A stretch of DNA of 64,000 nt from Caballeronia sp. NK8 (GCF_018408855.1 NZ_AP024325.1:248001-312000); one strand, 5' to 3'. Positions 37,401 to 42,573 are shown, counted from the first letter of the stretch. Program-made: numbers and translations. The notes: generated by a model from the sequence alone, not told the origin.

Positions 37401-37798
37401 GCGAGCGCGGTGCTGGTCAGCACGCACGACGGGCGCGCGTCGCGGGACATGAAGGCGAGCCGCTCGGCGGGATACGCAGGGTCGAGCGGCAGATAGGCCG
37501 CGCCGCTTCCGAGCACGCCGAGAATGGCGATCACCATGTCGAACGACCGCGGCAGCGCGATCGCGACGATGTCGCCTGGCCCGAGTCCGCGCGACATGAG
37601 CTGATCGGCGAGCCGGTTCGCACGCACGTTCAGTTCGGCATAGGTCATCTGCCGGGCGCCTTGCACCAGTGCCGGGGCGGCCGGCGTGCGCGCGGCCTGC
37701 CGCTCCAGCAGGTCGCACACGGTCAGCATGGCCAACTCGTCGGCGGACCAGCGCGCAGCGTCGTGGCCGCCTCCGATCTGATCGGTCAATGCGTCCAT
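24617..37798 (-). CDS. NRPS2: four modules with E domain and terminal thioesterase (A-T-C-A-T-C-A-T-E-C-A-T-TE)
   Basis: A 4,393-aa nonribosomal peptide synthetase. Order with approximate residues: A1 (25-520), T1 (Ser in GGHSLL about 565), C2 (HHIAFDG about 743), A2, T2 (LGGDSI about 1,613), C3 (HHLLIDG), A3, T3 (LGGDSI), E3 (HHFVVDG about 2,800, EGHGRE and NYLGRF motifs), C4 (HHLLLDG, a DCL type by position), A4, T4 and a type-I thioesterase with GWSFGG about 880 codons from the end of the window copy (near 25,150). Both GGDSI carriers precede modules where the donor is a module-2 or epimerised residue, as is usual before E domains for T3. It starts with an A domain and has no loading C domain. 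The ATG lies 4 nt after the monooxygenase stop, and its stop overlaps the HpaB-like start, so translation is coupled on both sides. Confidence 0.96.
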   Translation of the reverse strand: MDALTDQIGGGHDAARWSADELAMLTVCDLLERQAARTPAAPALVQGARQMTYAELNVRANRLADQLMSRGLGPGDIVAIALPRSFDMVIAILGVLGSGAAYLPLDPAYPAERLAFMSRDARPSCVLTSTALAAELADAVQDIPILHLVDLPGNEQCAEGETAVRGGGARARPLDAAYVIYTSGSTGRPKGVVGLHVGLVNRLCWIAATYPFAPGETVLAKSSMSFIDGATELLAPLIAGATVALADAQVARDPALLAAEIARLGIGRITVVPSLLAALLDQPDHAALNQCPLWICSGEPLPPALTARFAARVPDACLVNFYGSSEASGDSLHAVATMQNGAPIGHALWNTSAYVLDESLRPCPDGEPGELYLAGAGLARGYLGQPGLTAERFLADPHGPPGSRMYRTGDRARRRGDGEIDYLGRADRQVKIRGFRVEPGEIEAALLAHKQVAAAAVALQENERLVAYVVPASGYEEATVRDALARRMPDYMVPSSFVALPALPLLPNGKLDRAALPKTQRDTAGRTAGRTPVEIELARLFADVLRLDAVGIHDDFFASGGHSLLAAQLANRIRAVLKVDASVSDVFSAPTVERLAALLAGGGARRPRLSSAGSGAHACVSAGQQGLWFLARLGRGDAAYNLPYAFDLTGPCDLRALRLALLDIVTRHESLRTLFRDAEHGVVPHLVPADEFDDLLAVTDSTPAELDRHIAAEAGMPFDLASQIPFRARVLRWAHDRAVLVFKFHHIAFDGASLAPFLRDLSTAYAARHEGAQPDWTPLPVQYADFAQWQRTLLGPSDETGSLAHRQLAYWRDALADLPDELPLPRVRARPTDGSGRAERIAFRIEPDLHRHAAHFAQAHHATLFMVLQSALVAVLRRFGAGTDVFIGTPGEGRFDEQLKDVIGYFVNSLVLRVDASGHPTFRELLARVRAADLAAYAHQEVPFSSIVETLNPERSVARHPLFQVALTLEYGADAPLALPGVSALARVIGNAAAKFDLAFELVARGSGDDAYGVIEGSLEFAAELFDPETARRMTSAFQRLLDQAIADPDASIGRHAVLAADERAATLAFGAPSPQRRRDAQSIPQRFAQIVERQPDAIALRSGGSGGRALTYRELDRMSNRLAHRLRAHGVAREARVAVDMARSLELIVATLAIVKAGGCYLPLYRGQPPERRQRMLDDTHTALVLHDAGSSAIDWPVAALHIDSAMLAEGDDRPVDINIAPQSLVNIMYTSGSSGQPKGIELTHGGLVDMAMDLLDFPPQCVLFQSSYAFDASSYEIWSALLRGDELVVATCEQLTPADLRREIATHGAGNLLLTTSLFNLLVTEDLECLSGLRTILTGGDTASVASFQRVLRRFPEITLLNCYGPTETSVFVTSFRARPDRRLRHPVPIGAPRASARIHVLDDFLNVCPIGVAGDLYIAGDVLARGYVGLTGITAERFVADPYGPPGARMYRTGDLARWNEAGELEFAGRADQQVKVRGLRVEPGEIETALSEQPSIRACAVLAQQDGAASRLIAYVVADGHYDENHVRAALRQRLPDYMMPVGFVRLDRLPITRNGKLDRKALPAFQARPSATRQPASPREATLTKLFAEVLGLASVGADDGFFALGGDSILSIQLVSRARKAGLVLTPADVFREKTPAALAVVARDPDAEPQPADASWPGVPAAVAAALRVEIPTATEILPLAPLQEGLLFHAMFDASGPDPYIVQLVLDFDGKLDRDRLRAAIDRLVERHEALRVSFHTVDGRVVQALHSAVSTPWRDVDRHEALADWLAQDRERRFDLTAAPLQRAALLRLGDGRHRLVLSLHHLLIDGWSMPVMVSELMQAYAGEPLGVAPPLRDQFVWLAKQDRDSARKAWHAALAGLDGPTRLVASADPGLHAARQQSVTGTLDADTTLCLQDCARHLGLTLATFAQGAWAILLGHRTARDDVVFGVTAAGRPAELQDVERRVGLFINTLPLRATLRADETIAQLLERIQRDQSALLPHQHVGLTEVQALVGHGELFDTLMVFENYPAAHTHAEIDGAALTGMTINDTTHYPVSVMVTPGRELEVRIDHRAELVSGDDARRLLATLMQILRTMATQPDSLVGRIDLLSRAEHDELRHWNATAHPVAEADVATLFSAQAARTADAIAVMQAGEQLTYRELEARSNALAHWLVEHGIGPERIVALTMQRTPDMVVAMLGVLKSGGAYLPVDPHYPQARIDAMLADARPARTLATLPSLANWPTGAPSRVVAPGHPAYVVYTSGSSGRPKGVVVTRAGIASLVGAQAARFGITAASRVLQFASLSFDAAVSEVLVTLLRGARLVLADPALMSAERLAGLIREQEITCVTLPPALLAAMDPATIPAACTIVTAGEAITPDTAGRWSNGRRLINAYGPTEVTVCATMSDDLAGPVAPPIGRPVWNSQIHVLDACLRPCGAGVTGEIHVAGAGLARGYLGRPDLTAERFVANPFGAAGTRLYRTGDLARWRANGQLEFLGRVDQQVKLRGFRIEPGEIEAALMEHDAVRACAVAVRERQLIAYVVPASAVDETSLRAAVASRLPEYMTPSAFVVLDALPLTPNGKLDRRALPAPSRAASSLRRVRATEREALIARLFGDVLGRDDVQPDDSFFALGGDSISSIRFVSRARAAGLDLSPAHVFRHKTPAALARVAGAVPEVLKATEDSAGRVPATPIMRWLMARGGPIDAFSQSMRVALPNDARQAPLAEALQAVIARHALLRARFIDGELDTAAPAADAQTPLYRIDARAWTDADIDRHIAREQQASERWLAPQQGRVLRAVWFDRGASAGVLLLTIHHFVVDGVSWRILLDDLAQAYALAAQGEPPALPPVPTSFRGWARHLHDDAHSARRVAELDRWRWILAAPDTPLGARPLDRTDTLATARRVSSVLDAATTSRLLGSVPALFRGGVNDVLLAGYALAVSGWRGDTRPVLLDLEGHGREPGESGLDLSQTVGWFTSLHPVRIDLDGVEPGAALVKRVKEALRALPDHGIGYGMLRYLNARTAAELAGAHAQLSFNYLGRFGRSGDAWTSIGGLSLEGGDDADAPLSHAIALDAQVVDSDEGARLHAHWTFASGLFDETSIRELARRWFDALRAIARIETGGLTPSDVGVALTQAEIDAIEAAAPGAQDILPLLPLQEGLLFHSLYDASGPDPYIAQISLALEGRVDAARLRAAADALLARHEALRVSIRTVGGRPVQVIADAVSAPWRETDVSGADDVAGALSAVLASERERRFDLTRAPLLRFALVRTGPRRHRLVMSNHHLLLDGWSMPILVSELMSLYAGEPLKGGLPLRDQHAWLTRQDKAAARAAWREALRGLDGPTRLSRPETGSHAPDVRTARIELPESLTGRLAALAQRLDATSSTILQGCWAVLLARLTGRADIVFGVTVSGRPAELPEVERRVGLFINTLPLRVTLDPGERWTALFRRMQAAHADRLPHQHLGLTDILEASGHGELFDSLLIVENYPMDAIRAPDSADELAIAGIDGYDGTHYPVTLVAIPGRRMTLRLDCRSSQFDADATHTLLERFVRVLEHVTTAPDAAIIARDLLAPAEAERLDAWNRTARAIPEADVATQFARQVRRAPNAIAVMQGDEHWTYADIERRSDRFAQALIARGIGPDDLVALTLPRTPDIVVAVLGVLKSGAAFLPIDPTYPQARIAAMLADAKPALVVESLGGHEVDGHAGAPASRAEHLAYVIYTSGSTGTPKGVAVPRGGLANLLAAMQDRMSLKAGDRLLAVTTLGFDIACLELLGPLLAGATIVLASSDDVKDPRRLARLAGSSRANVMQATPTLWDALLREMEDMQHADFTLALTGGEALSAPLAERLHAHAQRVIDVYGPTETTIWSTSAELAAQSPGPVIGRPLWNTRVYVLDRWLGRCPPGTAGDLYIAGRGLARGYLGRADLTGERFVADPYGAPGERMYRTGDLARWSADGELEFLGRSDHQVKIRGFRVEIGETEAALRAQPSVRDCAVALIDGQLAAYLVAGADYDEARVRAALVGSLPDYMVPAIFTTLDRLPVTLNGKLDRAALPAPARAPKRFLPPRNAREAELAQLFADTLERDAVSIDDNFFALGGHSLRAARLVNRIRDRMGVDIGIRMLFEAPTVAQLGEQMRHRYAPDALASLLPLQHASAAAPLFCVHPGYGLSWCYATLIPHIGVDVPLYGLQSPMLIGEAAPPSVAGLADRYIAHIRTLQPRGPYRLMGWSFGGLVAHQIATSLEAQGETVAHVVLLDSHLPRGLRHETLAPATHLGNVLAMIGYPFSEASHGALQWDRVMEHMRAIESPLAHIPQSALPALVEVTACHATLAASFRPAPLSAPMTFMRATATLTNESSLGAWRASARGALNVIDVPFEHDHMLRADALAVIGPVIRDLFANRVRHSE
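28490..32860 (-). other. NRPS2 module 3 (C-A-T-E), A domain predicted Tyr, epimerised
   Basis: C about 32,780-31,480, A about 31,450-30,060, T about 30,040-29,820, E about 29,790-28,500. The pocket read from FDAAVS, CVTLPP, TIVTAG, NAYG and TVC gives DASTVAAVC(K), identical to a published Tyr code as I remember it. The E domain keeps the HHFVVDG catalytic motif and the EGHGRE motif, so D-Tyr is expected. It is the only aromatic residue predicted in the window and hence the natural target of the adjacent HpaB-like enzyme. Confidence 0.75.
32860..36000 (-). other. NRPS2 module 2 (C-A-T), aliphatic (Leu-like) substrate predicted
   Basis: LCL-type C about 35,960-34,600, A about 34,570-33,080, T about 33,060-32,860. 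The pocket read from FDASSY, LLLTTS, TILTGG, NCYG and SVF gives DAYLLGCVF(K). It shares seven of ten positions with the Leu code DAFMLGMVFK that I remember; the substrate call is weak. Confidence 0.55.
36000..37798 (-). other. NRPS2 module 1 (A-T), atypical A domain lacking Asp235
   Basis: The pocket read from SFIDGATE, ITVVPS, LWICSG, NFYG and ASGD gives I-D-T-V-I-S-F-G-D-(K). The Asp that binds the alpha-amino group in ordinary A domains (position 235) is Ile, with Asp moved to position 236. This layout resembles the beta-alanine code VDxVISLADK that I remember, so a beta-amino acid (or another non-alpha-amino substrate) is the best guess. D331 could pair with an extra amine. Confidence 0.65.
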
Positions 37799-37802
37799 TC
37801 CG

Positions 37803-39104
37803 TCAGTGATCCTGATGATGACTGGCTACGAGTCCGCGCGCGCGCAACTCGGGAATGACGGCGCGGCCAAATTCCTCGAAGGTGCCGGGGAAATGCGTCG
37901 GCGTGATGACGAAGCCGTCGCAGCAGTCTTCGAACAAGGCTTGCAGTTGATCGGCGATGTCAACCGCCGTGCCGACGAGACGCGGCGTGCCCGTGCTGCC
38001 CGACAGAGCGATGGCGGCCTCGTCGACGCTGACGTCCGGCTTCGTGTCGAGCAGCTTCGCGAGCCACGCCAGCGTGCCGCCAGCGTCGACCGCGGGCCGC
38101 CTGTGCTGGCTTTCGAGAATCGGCTGCAGCGGCGCATCGCCGGACACGTCTGACAGATCGAGGCCCAGCATCGCGGCCAGATAGCTTCTCGCCGCGTCCG
38201 GCGCGACGAGCGTGTCGAGATGCGCGGCGCGAGCCTCGGCGATATCGCGCGTTTCACCGATCACGGGCTGCACGGCGGCCATCAGGCGGATGTCCTGCGG
38301 CGAGCGGCCCATGCGCGCGGCGCGCGCCCGGACGTCGTCACGCAACTCGCGCATGGCGGCGGGCTCGTTCTGGATGGCGAAGATGACTTCCGCCCAGCGC
38401 GCCGCGAAGTCCCGGCCTCGGGGCGACACGCCGGCGGCCATCAGCGTCGGATTTTCCCGATAAGGCAAGGTCAACGGGCCGCGTATGTCGAAGTGACGGC
38501 CTTTGTGATCGATCTGACGGATCTTGTCGGCGCGGGCATAGACGCCCGATTTCTTGTCGGCGACGAGCGCGCCTTCATCCCACGAAGACCAGAGGTCGTT
38601 ACAGACCGTCAGCACTTCTTCGGCGCGCTCATACAGATCGCTGTGATCGAGCGATGTCAGATGCGCGAAGTTGATGGCATTGCTCGCTCCCGCCGAGGTC
38701 ACGATATTCCATGCCATGCGACCATGACTGAAATGATTCAGTGTACTAAGCGTTCTGGCGAGATGATACGGTTCCATGAAGGTGGTCGACAGCGTGACCG
38801 TGAACCTGAGCCGCCGTGTTACGCCGATCATCGGTGAAACGAGCAGCGCGGGATCGTGACGGAGCGCGCCGCTCGCGCCACGGCTCGTCATCGTTTGCCA
38901 GACGCCGTCATCGCCCATTGGAACGGCGAGCGACTCCGGCACGAAAGCATAGTCATAGCCGTAGCGATCGAGGCTGCGAGCGAGGTTTTCGTAGAGCTCG
39001 CGATCGCAGAAATCGGTTTCGCTATAGGGATGGCGCCACATTGCGCCGAAGTGGCTGCCCGGAGTAAGCACATACGCCGAAAGAAGCATGTGCCGGCGCA
39101 TCAC
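37803..39104 (-). CDS. LLM-class flavin-dependent monooxygenase (NtaA/SnaA/DszA type)
   Basis: A 433-aa protein of the bacterial luciferase-like superfamily, nitrilotriacetate-monooxygenase (class C, FMNH2-dependent) branch; such enzymes oxidise C, N or S centres and need an external flavin reductase. Visible family features: GYDYAFVPES, the LARTLSTLNHFSHGRMAWNI block that forms the flavin site, and the NPTLMAAGVSPRGRDFAARW region. The GTG at 39,104 is chosen because GGAG lies seven nt upstream; ATG follows directly at 39,101. It is the first gene of the NRPS transcript, 4 nt before NRPS2. Likely it tailors the peptide or makes an unusual monomer, for example by N-hydroxylation or oxidative cleavage; the substrate is unknown. 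Confidence 0.88.
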   Translation of the reverse strand: MMRRHMLLSAYVLTPGSHFGAMWRHPYSETDFCDRELYENLARSLDRYGYDYAFVPESLAVPMGDDGVWQTMTSRGASGALRHDPALLVSPMIGVTRRLRFTVTLSTTFMEPYHLARTLSTLNHFSHGRMAWNIVTSAGASNAINFAHLTSLDHSDLYERAEEVLTVCNDLWSSWDEGALVADKKSGVYARADKIRQIDHKGRHFDIRGPLTLPYRENPTLMAAGVSPRGRDFAARWAEVIFAIQNEPAAMRELRDDVRARAARMGRSPQDIRLMAAVQPVIGETRDIAEARAAHLDTLVAPDAARSYLAAMLGLDLSDVSGDAPLQPILESQHRRPAVDAGGTLAWLAKLLDTKPDVSVDEAAIALSGSTGTPRLVGTAVDIADQLQALFEDCCDGFVITPTHFPGTFEEFGRAVIPELRARGLVASHHQDH

Positions 39105-39127
39105 GACACGGCTCCGGTTGCCGTGTC
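39105..39127 (-). promoter_or_regulatory. Hairpin over the ribosome site of the first NRPS-cluster gene
   Basis: Perfect 8-bp inverted repeat GACACGGC/GCCGTGTC with a 7-nt loop ends one base before the GTG start. On the transcript the ribosome site CGGAG lies in the loop and first stem bases, so folding would hide part of it. It could be a translational control point for the NRPS operon. Confidence 0.5.
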
Positions 39128-39198
39128 ACACATTTGCGATGCCTTTATGCGATCATTTCCACCAGGGATCATGACGACCATGCGACACCACCTTTTTA

Positions 39199-39212
39199 CT
39201 GGTAGTCACCAG
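39199..39212. promoter_or_regulatory. Small inverted repeat in the divergent promoter region
   Basis: CTGGT-AGTC-ACCAG lies in the 173-bp region between the NRPS operon and the divergent small gene at 39,278. Its position suits an operator, but 5-bp arms are short and chance occurrence is possible. No convincing -35/-10 pair was seen in either direction. Confidence 0.3.
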
Positions 39213-39277
39213 AATTTCTGCGTATATTGTTCTAGTGTGATTGAAGTTGTCAATTAAGTTTCCCTGAGGGTAATGAC

Positions 39278-39637
39278 ATGAAAGACAACATTGCAGTCGC
39301 CGAAACTCCTCATACGGAAAAAATTACAAGCGACACGCCCGCTGTGGTCCGCAGCACGAGTCCGGCCACCAATGGCGTCAAGCTCGTGGGTGAAGCATTC
39401 GTTCCCGGCGCGAGTCTGTTGATGGACGGAAACGTCGTCAACGGGGCCGCGCATGTCGCCGCTGGCATCGGCATCAAGATGTTGTTCGGGCCGGTGGGTC
39501 TGCTGCTCGCAGCGGCCGATTCCTACTCGAAATCGGTGACCGACAAATACCTGTGGAATCACGTCAGCGATCTGGTCGACAAGGCCAAGGAAACCCGCAG
39601 GGCGAGAGCCGAGGCGGCACGTCCGCCGGCGGAATGA
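39278..39637 (+). CDS. Small conserved-looking hypothetical protein with Gly/Ala-rich hydrophobic centre
   Basis: A 119-aa protein that I do not assign to a function. It has a polar N terminus (1-30), a central hydrophobic, Gly/Ala-rich part (about residues 45-83, including NGAAHVAAGIGIKMLFGPVG) that could insert in or pack on a membrane, and a charged C-terminal helix rich in Lys, Arg, Glu and Ala. I recall similar proteins being listed as DUF6072, but cannot confirm it. GAGGG lies seven nt before the ATG, so the start is sound. It is transcribed away from the NRPS operon and shares its upstream region; no immunity role can be claimed from sequence alone. Confidence 0.75.
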   Translation: MKDNIAVAETPHTEKITSDTPAVVRSTSPATNGVKLVGEAFVPGASLLMDGNVVNGAAHVAAGIGIKMLFGPVGLLLAAADSYSKSVTDKYLWNHVSDLVDKAKETRRARAEAARPPAE

Positions 39638-39746
39638 AGCCTGCCTGATTCACTGCCGGTAACACCACAAGCATCACTGAGCATTTTTCCTTCAGATGCG
39701 CTCGAAGCAATCCATACGCGCGTCTGAAGGAGTTCGTACGCTCGTC

Positions 39747-40442
39747 TCAATGCTCGAGTCGCTGGAAGACCCGAAGCTCGTGCCCATAGATCAGGCGGGG
39801 AATGAACTCATCATGCACGAGAGCGAGCTGGTGATCGCGGGCCCAGGCTTCCACAGCGCCTTCGGGGACCTGCTCCACCCACTCGCGCGTAAATACGTAA
39901 TCGTCGATGTTATGAGCGAGGCGTCGCCCGCCCGGGCGCGCGGTCATGTCCTTGTACAGAAAGATGCCGCCTGGCCTGACACGATGGACGGCGGCTGCAA
40001 ATACATCGCGCCTGTCCGGCGGCGGAACGTGATGGAGGACATCGATCATCGCGACGATATCGAACGGCCCTTCGGGCGCGTGGGCGACGGACCGGATATG
40101 TTCGAACGTCAGCATGTCCTGCGCGCCGAGCCGCTGCGCGGCGGCGCGCGCCGATTCCAGCGGCGGCGCCATGACGTCGCAACCCACGCCGCGCCGGATC
40201 TTCTTTGTCGCGGCGAGCACCGCGAGCAGGGAGCCCGCGCCGCAGCCGACGTCGAGCATATCGGCGCCGTCGCGGACGAATTGCAGCAGCTTGTCGTAAG
40301 GGCAGACATACGGGCGAATCGCGCTCAGCCATCGCAATGGCGTGGGCGTGTCGCAATAGGCCGCGTAGAAGAAACGCCGCAATTGCGCGGGCGTTGCCGA
40401 GGCGTCTATGGAGGGGATGGAAGCAGATGCGGGAGCGAGCAT
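39747..40442 (-). CDS. Class I SAM-dependent methyltransferase
   Basis: A 231-aa protein with a Rossmann-type methyltransferase fold: motif I DVGCGAGSL, an acidic loop after strand 2 (GCDVMAPP), motif II FDIVAMIDVLHHVP and motif III VRPGGIFLYKDM. This is the pattern of ubiquinone/menaquinone-like or small-molecule methyltransferases. The ATG at 40,442 is preferred because GGAT lies five nt upstream; a TTG at 40,490 in the same frame would add 16 residues. It points toward the NRPS cluster but is separated from it by the divergent small gene at 39,278, so membership in the pathway is possible, not shown. Confidence 0.85.
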   Translation of the reverse strand: MLAPASASIPSIDASATPAQLRRFFYAAYCDTPTPLRWLSAIRPYVCPYDKLLQFVRDGADMLDVGCGAGSLLAVLAATKKIRRGVGCDVMAPPLESARAAAQRLGAQDMLTFEHIRSVAHAPEGPFDIVAMIDVLHHVPPPDRRDVFAAAVHRVRPGGIFLYKDMTARPGGRRLAHNIDDYVFTREWVEQVPEGAVEAWARDHQLALVHDEFIPRLIYGHELRVFQRLEH

Positions 40443-40549
40443 TTCTATCCGGGGGTGTCGTCCGATCTTGCGCTCGATGTTACTATGCAAACACTTCTTG
40501 CGCCGCCAATTTATCCGAATTCTTCGTTCTCCGCACGAGTTGATGCCAG

Positions 40550-41641
40550 ATGAGCACAGCGGATCCAGTCGATGACGATGCTTCCGAACCTCAAAAGCAT
40601 CGCGTAGTCAGGCACGTCCGGTATCGGATGAGCCGCAGCGAAAAGTTCATTGCGGTGTCGCTGATCGTCGGCGTCATCGTGCTTGCGCTGATTCCCTTTG
40701 TGTTCATCATCATTCCGGCGGGGCACGTCGGCGTGCTGTATCGCTTGCTCAGACACGGTACCGAGACGAACTTCGTCTATCACGAAGGGCTCAATGTCAA
40801 GTGGCCGTTTGATCGGATCTACACCTACGAAGTCAGGACCAAGACGCTCGACGAAAGCGTCCACGCGCTCGCCCGGGACGGACTCAGCGTCCAGGTCGAG
40901 ATTTCGGTTCTGTATCGCCCGGTGCCGGATAACGCGGGAAAGCTGCATCAGGAAGTCGGCTATGAATATGTCGACCGCGTGGTGCGGCCGATTTCGCTCG
41001 GCGCCGTGCGCGATATCATCGGCAAGAGCGATCCGCATGATCTGTATCGCATCAACGTCGAAGAACTGGAAGGCCGCATACTCGAAAAGATGCACGGGTC
41101 GCCGGCTGCGGCAGGGCTCATTTTCTTCGAGCGCGTTGTCGTGCGCGATCTCGATCTGCCGACAACCGTGAACGACTCGATCAACCGAAAGCTCACGGAA
41201 GAGCAGAATGCGCAGGCCTATCAGTTCCTGATCGCGCAGGCGAAAGATGAAGCGGAGCGCAAGAGGATCGAAGCTATCGGCATTCAGACTTTCTATTCCA
41301 TCGTCGCCAATTCGCTGACGCCTCAATTGCTGACATGGCGAGGCATCGAAGCGACCGTGCAGTTGTCCAATTCCAGTAACTCGAAGATCGTCGTCGTGGG
41401 CGGCGGGAAGGATCAGCTCCCGTTGATTCTCGGGAGCGATATTGCCAAACAGCCGGATCTGCCTGCTCCCAAGCCAGTGGACCCGCAGTCGCATCAGCTT
41501 CCGCAATGGCATGAGCTTCCGAAGCTTTTCCCCAACGCGGGCGATGGAAGTTCGGGTGCTGAAAACAGTGGCGGCAGCACGGGTTCAGGCAATGACAGGA
41601 ATCTTTCTCAGGCCGCCAGCCCCGGCGTGAAGAAACCTTGA
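40550..41641 (+). CDS. SPFH/prohibitin-family membrane protein
   Basis: A 363-aa protein with an N-terminal cytosolic tail (1-28), one transmembrane helix (about 32-56, FIAVSLIVGVIVLALIPFVF) and an SPFH/band-7 domain (about 57-255) beginning PAGHVGVLYR and including VRTKTLDESV, DGLSVQVEISVLYR and the coiled-coil EEQNAQAYQFLIAQAKDEAERKR-like region. The C-terminal 80 residues are Pro/Gly/Ser-rich and disordered. Family members scaffold membrane microdomains or protect membrane proteins. A 67-aa two-helix membrane protein follows 22 nt downstream and is probably co-transcribed. No partner NfeD or FtsH gene is adjacent, so the exact role is open. Confidence 0.9.
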   Translation: MSTADPVDDDASEPQKHRVVRHVRYRMSRSEKFIAVSLIVGVIVLALIPFVFIIIPAGHVGVLYRLLRHGTETNFVYHEGLNVKWPFDRIYTYEVRTKTLDESVHALARDGLSVQVEISVLYRPVPDNAGKLHQEVGYEYVDRVVRPISLGAVRDIIGKSDPHDLYRINVEELEGRILEKMHGSPAAAGLIFFERVVVRDLDLPTTVNDSINRKLTEEQNAQAYQFLIAQAKDEAERKRIEAIGIQTFYSIVANSLTPQLLTWRGIEATVQLSNSSNSKIVVVGGGKDQLPLILGSDIAKQPDLPAPKPVDPQSHQLPQWHELPKLFPNAGDGSSGAENSGGSTGSGNDRNLSQAASPGVKKP

Positions 41642-41663
41642 TTCGATTTCGGGAGGCGCCATC

Positions 41664-41867
41664 ATGATCGTCATTCCAACCTTCGTTTATGTCGTGCTTT
41701 GCCTGCTCGTCGCTTATCGTGGCCGGCGCACGCATATCGGTTATCTCGGCAGCTTTCTTCTGAGCCTGTTCCTTACGCCGGTTATCGTGTTCGTGGGATT
41801 GCTGCTGCTGACGCCATCGCCGGAGAATGTCGAGATTGTCTATCGCGGGGACAAGCAGAAGGTTTAG
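41664..41867 (+). CDS. Small two-helix membrane protein
   Basis: A 67-aa protein with two hydrophobic helices (about 3-18 and 27-50) and a short basic turn containing RGRRTH between them, followed by a polar tail ending EIVYRGDKQKV. A GGGAGG ribosome site lies upstream of the ATG. It follows the SPFH gene by 22 nt, which suggests a membrane partner for that protein. Its last codons overlap the end of the convergent TMEM175-type gene. Function not recognised. Confidence 0.75.
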   Translation: MIVIPTFVYVVLCLLVAYRGRRTHIGYLGSFLLSLFLTPVIVFVGLLLLTPSPENVEIVYRGDKQKV

Positions 41868-42490
41868 CGTGCTGGACGATTGCGCAGGAACGGATCAGGA
41901 CGGCAATACAGAATAAGAAAGGAAGCGAGCAATCCGAGCCGAAAGAGCGGCGGCATGATCACGACCAAGGCGGATATGAAGAATACCGTCAGCATGATCC
42001 ACGCCCTGAACCACTGCCACCTTCGGGGATAAACGTCAGCTCTGTTCTCTCGATGATGGGAATAGCTTTCCCACATCAGGACCATATAGGTGCCCTGCAC
42101 CAGAAGAAACACGAGCGCATAGAGCGTGAGCGGAAAGGTGGCCATTTCGCTTTCAGCGAGCCAGGCCGTGGTAAATGGAATGAAAGATATCGCGAACAGG
42201 TTGGCGAAATTGGCCAGTGCCAGCGTGCCGGTCAGATGCTGAGCGTGCCGGAGCACAGCGTGATGGTTCAACCAGACCACGGCGACAAATGCATAACTCA
42301 CCGCATAGCTGACGAGATCCGGCCATAGGCTCAGCAACGCGCGCAAATCGTGACCCGTCGGCGGTTTGAATGCCAGCACCATGACGGTGATGATGACGGC
42401 AAAGATTCCGTCGGAGAGCGCATAAAAGCGCGCCAGTCGGTCTTCGGCTTTGATCATGATGTCAGTGGCTTTATCACGGACCTTCACCAT
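41864..42490 (-). CDS. TMEM175 (DUF1211)-family potassium-channel-like protein
   Basis: A 208-aa integral membrane protein with about six hydrophobic segments. The family signature at the start of helix 1, (F/Y)SDGIFAI, reads YALSDGIFAVIIT near residue 25. Bacterial TMEM175 proteins form K+-selective tetramers with this single six-helix unit. The ATG at 42,490 lacks an obvious ribosome site; an internal ATG at codon 12 (42,457) is an alternative and would still keep the whole signature. Its 3' end overlaps that of the convergent small gene by a few bases. Confidence 0.87.
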   Translation of the reverse strand: MVKVRDKATDIMIKAEDRLARFYALSDGIFAVIITVMVLAFKPPTGHDLRALLSLWPDLVSYAVSYAFVAVVWLNHHAVLRHAQHLTGTLALANFANLFAISFIPFTTAWLAESEMATFPLTLYALVFLLVQGTYMVLMWESYSHHRENRADVYPRRWQWFRAWIMLTVFFISALVVIMPPLFRLGLLASFLILYCRPDPFLRNRPAR

Positions 42491-42573
42491 ATTATTCGAC
42501 AGGCGTCAGGTCTGCGCGAAACCGGTCCGACGCTGCGACGATTCACGGTGACAACCGCCACGGAGCCGTTTCA

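Noticed and set aside
26696..37858. Very long plus-strand frames inside NRPS2 (26,696-29,788; 31,310-35,296; 35,378-37,858)
   Set aside because: They are antisense to an intact NRPS with all catalytic motifs, show no family resemblance and are typical shadows of GC-rich codon bias.
19739..39277. Fur box or other iron-responsive site near the NRPS promoters
   Set aside because: No sequence resembling the GATAATGATAATCATTATC-type box could be found by eye in the two intergenic regions.
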